Below, in pieces: positions 56,660-64,000 of a DNA stretch of 64,000 nucleotides. The stretch is from Riptortus pedestris (taxonomy: Eukaryota > Arthropoda > Insecta > Hemiptera > Alydidae), in the NCBI GenBank assembly GCA_019009955.1, contig CM032230.1:16721501-16785500 (forward strand), read 5' to 3'. A program made the translations under genes and the position numbers. Below the pieces are notes generated by a model. It was not told the DNA's origin, ran no database searches, and worked only from the letters and a program-made list of their open reading frames with translations. Each line of letters begins with the position of its first letter. Positions within the stretch are counted from its first letter, which is position 1.

Positions 56660-57248
56660 AGAGATCATAGACGAAAAGAAGATTTCATGACAAATTTCAT
56701 AATTTTCAATGCAGGAACTGGATTGGACAAGACTAGGATTTCTGTTTAAACTGTCTTTAAGGAAGTCAGTAATGGTTATTTAGGGGTTGGTGGATAACTT
56801 GCCGGCCATATCCGCCACGACTTCCCGAATGCCAAGGGAACGGCTAAAAATGGAGGATAAAAAGTGTCGATAGGAGAGCGAGGAAGATTTAAATCCTTTC
56901 TAGATGTATAAATAGGAGAGGATCCAAAGGAAAGTCTAAGCTCTGTTTATGGCGGCCACTGCTTGTTTATTGGAGCCGTGGCGCCGCTATCTATCGGCCA
57001 GATTTAGAACCTCTGCTCAAGCTCCAGGACCTGGCTATGGCTCCTCTATACTCACTACATATCATCCTAACATACATTTCAGTATTGCCATGTCTGCCGG
57101 TAGATGCCGTCATTACTGGATGGTCGCTGTTACGTCAGATGGCACCATCCTCCAAGACAGGCGTTAGTAGTACTAGGGACCTCTGTTACTATATACTAAG
57201 GTTATTTTCAAAGTCTGTTTAATTATGGCTTATGCATTGACGCAATTC
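56660..57248. other. Unassigned, GC-richer segment related to the insertion at 40682
   Basis: TGCCGGTAGATGCCGTCATT and GATGGCACCATCCTCCAAGA (57085-57160) parallel 40685-40780. Short + frames (56949-57222) overlap it in two phases and show no domain. Confidence 0.4.
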
Positions 57249-58308
57249 AAAAAAGTCCGTCACGCAGGGGCTGCGTAAACTAAGCAGATTTCCCTCGTGA
57301 AGTTTAGTAGTAATAGATAAATATACATACTGCTAACACAACACCGTGAATAAATACAAACGGATATAAGAAATGTTTCATCCAATTTCAATAGCCTGCC
57401 GACAGGAAGCGTTAGGTTAGAAATGTAAACAAACGGGTCCCGCCTCACACCGGAAAGAAAAACAAATACTGAAATATATCAGAATATAACACATTAATTT
57501 TATTGAGAACTATTTACTATATCTAGTACTGTAATTAATAATGAGTCAGAATCATTGTTATCTCAATCAATAAAATTTTAGTAGTCCAAAACTTTAAGAT
57601 GGGGGGGGGGGGAGTCACCAGTCTTTTTGCATATTTGCATGTATCTCGATATAATAAAGCGTGCTCTTGAATTACAATTTTTGGTATTTAAACTTCCAAT
57701 AATGTGATTTTATTATGTAATCAGAGTACTGTTTACCCGTAACCATGAGTAGAAGTGGGCGGTTTGGTGAAAACTGAAAAATGCAAATAATCTCGGTTAA
57801 TATTCAAGATAGAGAAAATAAATTGTATATAACCAATATTATTATAGTAAATTTAATTTGTAATAAGATTGATTCTGTATAATTTTTCGATCCGACGTAT
57901 AGTACCGGAGAATATTTCGAATTTTCGAAAATCCTCCCCTCTAAACCCCCCCACTCCTCCACTGGTCCGATTTTCAGAGCCGTTAACGAACATTGATCTT
58001 TCTTTTTACATAAAACGCTTAAATATGAAGTTTGGGAAGGATTAAACAAATTTGCGACCCGCTTAGAGCGGTAAACAGACAAATATATTGATCATAATTA
58101 AAGTATAAATATTATATAATTTATAAGATATATAAAATATATATATATTAGATAGATAAGATAGATTAGAGAAATATACAGTTTTGAACGGAGCCTCATT
58201 TTCGTCATCTACTAGGTAGGATCGATGGACATTTGAAGAAAAATGTCGAAAATTCCGTCCTGAGTACAACCTCAATAGCTGATTTCCCTTAAGGGAAATC
58301 TGCTAAAA
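57249..58308 (-). repeat. Family A full-length copy, tandem unit 1
   Basis: From AAAGTCCGTCACGCAGGGGC through GTAAACAAACGGGTCCCGCC, CGATCCGACGTATAGTACCG, CTCTAAACCCCCCCACTCCT, TTTACATAAAACGCTTAAAT, CGCTTAGAGCGGTAAACAGA to GCTGATTTCCCTTAAGGGAA and ATCTGCTAAAA. About 1,060 bp. Its end is shared with the start of the next copy. Confidence 0.88.
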
Positions 58309-59098
58309 GTCCGTCACGCAGGGGCTGCGTAAACTAAGCAGATTTCCCACTGAAGGTTTACAATAGATAAATTACATAGAGGTAACACAGCCGTGAATGC
58401 TCAGTAAATGTAAAATACAAGGCTGAATTGTAAACAAACAGGCAAGCCAACCTCGTAGCGCTGCATAGATAGACCGGAAAGACAAACAATTAATGAAATA
58501 TATTTGAATATAACATATTAATTTTATTGAAAACAATTTACTAAAGCTAGTGGTGTAATTTGTAATGAATCAGAATCAGTTTTATCTCAATCACTCAAAT
58601 TTTAGTAATCCGAAACAAAAGAAGGGGGGGGGGGTCAACAGAACGTATTAGCATATATCTCACAAAGTAAAAGTTCAATGAAAACAATTTTGGTATTTAG
58701 GCTTCAATTAATATATTTTATTATATAACAGAGCATTATTTATGTAACACTAGTAGAAGTGGGGGTTTACTGAAGGCTGAAAAGTGAAAAATGCAAATAT
58801 CTCGGTTAATATTCAAGATAGAGACTAAATGTATATAACATCATTTATAGTGTATTTAATTTTCAATAAGATTGATTCCTATACACTTTTTCGATCCGAC
58901 TTATAGTAACGGAGATATTTCGAATTGCCAAAATTCTCCCCCTCTAAACCCCCCCCCTCCCCATGGTCCGATTTCAGCCGTTAACGAACTTGATCTTTCT
59001 TTTTACATAAAACGACTAAATATCGAGTTTGGTAACGATTACACAAAAATTTCGATCGCTGGAGCGGTAATAGACGGAATATATAGATAGATAGATTG

Positions 59099-59153
<55 letters not shown>

Positions 59154-59278
59154 TTTTGAACGGTCCTCATTTTCTTCATCTCCTAGGTAAGATCGATGGA
59201 CATTTGAAGAAAAAAATCGAAAATTCCGCCATGAGTAGAACCTCAATAGCTGATTTCTCTTAAGGGAAATCTGCTAAT
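58309..59278 (-). repeat. Family A full-length copy, tandem unit 2
   Basis: Starts directly with AGTCCGTCACGCAGGGGCTG, passes CTGAAGGCTGAAAAGTGAAA, CGATCCGACTTATAGTAACG, CTCTAAACCCCCCCCCTCCC, TTGGTAACGATTACACAAAA, (TA)n 59103-59151, TAAGATCGATGGACATTTGA to TTCTCTTAAGGGAAATCTGC. About 970 bp. Confidence 0.88.
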
Positions 59279-59280
59279 AT

Positions 59281-60606
59281 ATTCATAACTTCATATCCGA
59301 AGGATGGTCATATACGGGTACACAAGAATCAAAAATGTTCAATTACTGAACAAAATTACATGTCATAAAAATCATCATAATTTATAAAGCTTGTCGCCTT
59401 TGGTCCACTCAGGGTCTAAGGACTTCGTTCTCATGTCGTCTTGGGATTTCCATTTTAGAATATTCTTTAACAAGTATTATTTTCTTCTATTTATTATTAT
59501 TCCTCGTATTGTTTATATATATATAAATATATACACATATTAAAATTTCATTTACCTATCTAATATTTACAGGCTACTCCTGATAAATGATCTCGTTAAC
59601 AGGAAAACCTAATCTCCACGGGACCAAAGAAGGGAATAGTAGGGCCACAAGGACTTGCAGTGGTTTCCCATTTCTTTCTGCATCAGACTATCCACCAATA
59701 AAGGCATCATGAGGATAATTTTATAAGACCTTCATTGAGTTTAATTTTCTACGATATAATGATGAGTTTTCGACAAAGGGATCTTATTCCGCAATTATTC
59801 GGTAAGTAAATTAATTATGCATACCTTATTTTTATTATTTTTTTTTTTTTAATTTTTCTATTTTGTATTCTTATTGTTAAAACTGTTACAGTGCATGCTT
59901 GCTCCAGGCATTTTTAATTTTGGTGATGTCGGAACTTGTTTAATTTTTACCTATTTTTATAAAATGGATCGCAATCATAAAAGAAACTCCAATAGAGGAC
60001 GGACACCTGGTGGCTTTTTCCCAAGTCAAAACCTGGACAAGAATGGATATAATACACGGTGTACGAAAAATGAGGGCACAAAGTAGAAAAAAAGTAGAAG
60101 TGATAAAATATTCATTTGTATCCATTGCTAGTCAGATGTAAGCGATTTATTGAACTAAAAGGGAGAGTGATAATCCCTAAGCTTATTTATTTATTTTATT
60201 TATGGTCAAACAAGCTTTATTTTTGTTTTTAATTATAGTAATTTTGTCGAAGTTTCTACTCTACAGAGCTCCTATGTTTTTAATATTATTATATTTTAAA
60301 TGTCAAAAAATCATTCTTATTCTTTCAAATTTGTATTTTATTTTTTCCTACTTTTACGATCATGAACCACTTTTATTTATCAAGTTACAATTTCTGGCTA
60401 TTTTTTGTTGGATATATATAAACCTAGCATGTTTATATTATTAAAATACGTAGTTTATATATTCCTTTTTAATTACCTTCAAACATTGATAAACTTATTA
60501 ACTGTTTCTCTTTTTATTCCTATATCAACGAACCCATAGTGGGGTAAGTTGGTACACTTTTTTTCGAAATTCTACGTTGTCTGATAATTGAAATATCACA
60601 AAATTA

Positions 60607-60656
<50 letters not shown>

Positions 60657-61565
60657 GAAAATGTATCAGCCCCTTTTATTTACAGGGGGAATCAATACAC
60701 TTTGTAATATGCTATACATTGCTTACCTATTTAATGTATTTCAGTAATTGAAGTGTTTTCTAATTGACAGAAAAAAATTGCTGGCAGACCAATATACTCC
60801 GGGGACTTTTTATATTTCTTAGTTCTAAATTAAGCCAGAATGAATGTGTTTTATTTTTTAATCTGAAAGATTGGTGGGAACTTTATAAATATCTGTGTTG
60901 CTCACAGTATAGGAAATTGATTATGGATGAGTAAAATATTTAAGTATTCCCCGTACTGGGCCTTTGCAAATCTATTTATGAAAATAACTTAGCCGTGCAT
61001 TTAGAAGTACTGTAACATTCTTAGAATTAAGATAATTAACTGGTCACAATTATTATATACGTGGAAATACAGTAATTATAGATTATTTCGATATATTATA
61101 AAACTCAATGCATTCATTAGAAATAACAAAACTAAAGCCATCGGATAATCCTGATAAATTTATCGATCACAACTATTTAATTTATGAATTGAAAGGTATG
61201 TTGTGCTCTCGCCTTTCCAAAAATTGTTTTGCTATGACTATATGAAACAATATTTATGTATTTTTTGTTTACATATTTTAGGAAATTTCCTTTTTTTTTT
61301 ATTTTATTATTTAATTAAGGTTCTAAATTTGCAATTTACTTTGTCGATGTTTCAAATAAACATACTTTATTATTATTGCATTATTCCTCCTAGAACTTAG
61401 CTTGAATATGATAATATATAGTTTGTTTCATGTCCTATTTCGCTGAATATGCTAAATTCTTTATCTATTACATGGCTTATAAGTACTTATTCTTGCAATC
61501 TTTGACGTCTTTAACGAAATATATTACTGCGGTTTGTCTGTGCAATTAGTTTTCCTTGGCCTTTT
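59281..61565. other. AT-rich unassigned DNA
   Basis: No supported gene. A poly-A run of over 40 bases lies at 60609-60653. The open frames at 59874-60444 and 61203-61400 are AT-driven and lack domains. Confidence 0.4.
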
Positions 61566-61569
61566 CTTT

Positions 61570-62090
61570 AAGAAGATTTCTCTTAAGGGATTTAAATTTT
61601 TTCCAAATATCCATCAATCCCATTTTTGTCTGTTACCGCATTAGCGGTCGTAATTTTTGTCTTATCGTTACCAAACTCGATATATAAGCCTTTCATGTAA
61701 AACTAAAGATTAAGTTCGTTAACGGCGTAAAATTGGATAGTGGGGAAGGGAGTTTCAAGGGGGGTTTGAGAATTCAAAATATCTCTGATATTATAAGTCG
61801 TATGGAAAAATTCTATAGTACTAACATTCTTTCAAATATAATTTTCCTGCATATGTTGTAATATTTTTCTATATATTTGTATTTTTTAGTTTTCAGCCCT
61901 CAACTGGTACTCATGTCATTATTATTATTTAAGATTTTACGTTATTAACTCGAAAGTATTTATTTGATCTATACCGCACTCGATATTTAACTGTTTCATT
62001 CAACACTATTGGTCATATCAGTTAATGACTGAAATCGGACAAGGAAGGGGGGGGGGTGAATGAAAAATGAATAATGTTTCCGTAATTAGT
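61570..62090 (+). repeat. Family A copy, decayed
   Basis: AAGATTTCTCTTAAGGGATT, TGTTACCGCATTAGCGGTCG, TCGTTACCAAACTCGATATA, AAGTTCGTTAACGGCGTAAA, poly-G near 62045-62058. Confidence 0.72.
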
Positions 62091-62109
62091 AATTAAATAT
62101 TATAGAATC

Positions 62110-64000
62110 TTCTTCTTCTTCCTCCTCCTTTATGCCTCTCAGCGTGGAGGTGCCTCAGTCCATCCCATGCATCCCGGCCCCTTGCTAACGCTTTCATGGA
62201 ATTCAGCCCTTGCCCTCTCTGTCGTCCCAACCTGGAGATGCTTTGTCCGACCATGTCATCCTGGGTCTGCCCCGGGGTCGACTTCCAGTCGGCCTAGCCT
62301 CAAAAAACTTCCTTGGGTCTCGTTCTTCCTTCATCCGGCAAAGATGGCCAAACCATTTCAGCTGCCTTTTTTCCACTATTTCTTTAACAGCCCGAACTTC
62401 CAGCTCCTCTCGTATGTGCTGATTTCTAACAAGATCTCTCCTGGTTCGGCCCGCCACTCTCCTCAGGTATTTCATCTCCGCCGCTGTTACTCGGCTCCAG
62501 TGCTTGTCAAGTGGGACCCAGCTTTCGCTTCCATATAGAAGAGTAGGTAAGTAAATGGCCTTGAAGATGTGCAGCTTCACTTTTTTATTAACCTCTTTTT
62601 CCCAGCAACAGTATTGCATAGGTGGTAATAGACGTTATTCGCCGTCCTGATCCGATTGGAGATCTCTCCATCTATCCTTCCATTCCTGCTGATGACCGTG
62701 CCTAAGTAGGTATATTTCTCTGTCATCTCTAGGATTTCTCCTCTGCATCGGATCTCCACAATCTCATTTTCCCGGCCTATATGCATTACCTTGGTCTTAC
62801 TTGCATTTATCAACATTCCCTTTCTATCGAGCTCAGCTTCCCACTCTATGACTGCTTGCCTTACGTTATCTATTGAGTCTGCTATGAGAACAATATCATC
62901 TGCAAGAACCATAACTTGAGCAAGAATTGTCCTCATATTCCACTTTCCTATGACCGTCAGAGCTGCCTGCTCCTCCTCAAGATTTTCCTCCAAGAATACC
63001 GTGAGCTTTCGTTCAAGGATGGCTGTGTATAGCTTATATACCACTTGGGAAAGACATATAGGCCTGTAATTGCTGCAGTCGCTTGAGCTTCCCTTCTTAT
63101 GTATTGGGATGAGAATATTGTACTCCCATTCCTTTGGCATAGTTTTTGGGGGAAAAGCTGTTTGGAAGAGAATCTGCAGGTATTTATTAAGTTCTGGCCC
63201 TCCAAACATAATCAGCTCTGTGGCAATGCCATCACTCCCTGCTGCTTTCCCAGTCTTTAGCTTTCTTCCCTGTCAATGCCTTAATAGTTTTCCAGAAGAT
63301 TTTTGTATTGTCCTTGTAGTCATTTTGCAGTTTCTGGCCAAATTCCTCCCAGCTCTTCGTCATTGCTACTCTAACTACTTGCTTGGCTTCCTTCCTTCTC
63401 CTGACATAGAGTTCCCAGTTTTCGGTACTTTTGGTCCTAGTATATAATTTCCAAGCCAGCTTCTTTCTTGCGATCGCAGCTTTAACTCTCTCGCTCCACC
63501 ACTTCGTTCTTTTTCTTTTAGCAGTAATTAATACTGTTCCACATACTACTTCGGCTGTCTCTAGGATAGCTTTTTTCATTTCTGTCCAAATGCTGTCCAC
63601 ACTTCCTTCCTTAGCACACTTCTGGATTTTTTGAGTGAGGATTTCAGCATACTCTGTTTTCTTCTCAGGTAACTGCATTTTCGCAATGTCTATTTTCCTA
63701 TATCCCTTCCTCTGTTCCTTCCTAGATTGGAGGATTTGAGTGTCCCCAATCAAGAGATAATGGTCTGACCCTATTTCTGCCCCCCTTATAACTTTCACAT
63801 CTCTAAAATATCCTCTTATTCTTCTGCTATATATAAAATAATCTATAATGCTATTTGCATTTCTTTCCTCAGCAAAAAAAGTGATCTTATTGACTAGTTT
63901 ATGTGGGAACATGGAGTTACCGATAAGAAGATCATAATCTATGCAGAATTCTATGAGTCTTTGACCATTTCTATTCCTGGTATGCTCACCTCCATGCAGA
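62110..64000 (-). pseudogene. Non-LTR retrotransposon (endonuclease + RT), 3' part, running off the window
   Basis: Minus strand. Endonuclease end 63232-64000, open through the edge: TRNRNGQRLIEFCIDYDLL, then NSIIDYFIYSRRIRGYF and GSDHYLL (the GSDH motif). After a one-base frameshift near 63260 the RT follows: MPKEWEYNILIPIHKKGSSS, CSNYRPICLSQVVYK, EENLEEEQAAL. About 100 residues, including the fingers/palm before the active site, are missing. ADDIVLIADSID (the xADD active site), INASKTKVMHIGR, YTYLGTVISRNGRI and a C-terminal domain (EKRQLKWFGHLCRMKEERDP, RPRGRPRMTW) follow. The 3' end has a (GAA)n-like tail at 62110-62130. RTE/Jockey/I-like; clade not settled. Confidence 0.88.

Noticed and set aside
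60202..60444. 80-codon hydrophobic frame
   Set aside because: AT-rich composition alone gives Leu/Ile/Phe/Tyr codons; no splice or domain support.
62167..62538. 123-codon + frame and other + frames over 62.1-63.6 kb
   Set aside because: Antisense of the LINE endonuclease/RT.
1..64000. CRISPR-like arrays or bacterial defence systems
   Set aside because: No regularly spaced identical repeats with unique spacers; the sequence is an animal nuclear genome.

Overview
The window is eukaryotic: AT-rich DNA with long GT-AG introns, tRNA-derived SINEs, mariner and hAT relics, Ty3/gypsy and non-LTR retrotransposon debris, and a single multi-exon animal gene. The extracellular architecture of that gene (fucolectin-like FTP half-domain, C-type lectin, three Sushi/CCP modules, Ser/Thr/Pro stalk, one transmembrane helix) is the insect selectin-like type (furrowed / Drosophila CG9095 group, from memory). 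I infer an insect, probably a hemipteran with a repeat-rich genome; the species cannot be fixed from sequence alone.

Layout. 1-12.8 kb is almost entirely repeats: a tandemly duplicated interspersed repeat (1-710), a decayed TIR element with a KRBA2/Ginger-like integrase tail (2066-3397), a 1.7 kb TIR transposon with a nearly intact DUF7869-type gene (4842-6550) inserted in the (TA)n tract of an older repeat, and a hAT MITE with a perfect 8-bp target duplication inside a SINE (10739-11172). 12.87-36.23 kb carries nine phase-compatible coding exons of the lectin/Sushi receptor on the + strand. The 5' end lies outside the window or was not found. The introns hold a dead mariner, a candidate solo LTR with its own TATA/Inr, a ~33-bp minisatellite and a 10.5 kb last intron. 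The TM exon and a cytoplasmic exon with a striking histidine-rich tail close the gene.

36-50 kb is dominated by copies of one unclassified ~0.7-1 kb interspersed family (called family A here). Its two end signatures are a CCGTCACGCAGGGGCTGCG end and a palindromic GCAGATTTCCC/TTAAGGG end, and most copies carry an internal (TA)n. The same region has LINE 3' fragments (43.69-44.46 kb) and a 769-bp near-perfect inverted repeat (48312-49080). 50.0-51.7 kb is a frameshifted gypsy pol on the minus strand. At 54789-54904 there is a short, GC-rich, proline-rich 3'-terminal exon of a second host gene on the minus strand. Its other exons are not visible here. 57.25-59.28 kb holds two head-to-tail full-length family A copies. 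The right edge (62.1-64 kb) is a non-LTR retrotransposon on the minus strand running out of the window.

The two host genes appear to converge (+ strand receptor ending at 36.2 kb, - strand exon at 54.8 kb). Everything between them is mobile-element or unassigned DNA. No CRISPR, rRNA or tRNA gene was seen; the only tRNA-like sequence is in SINE heads.
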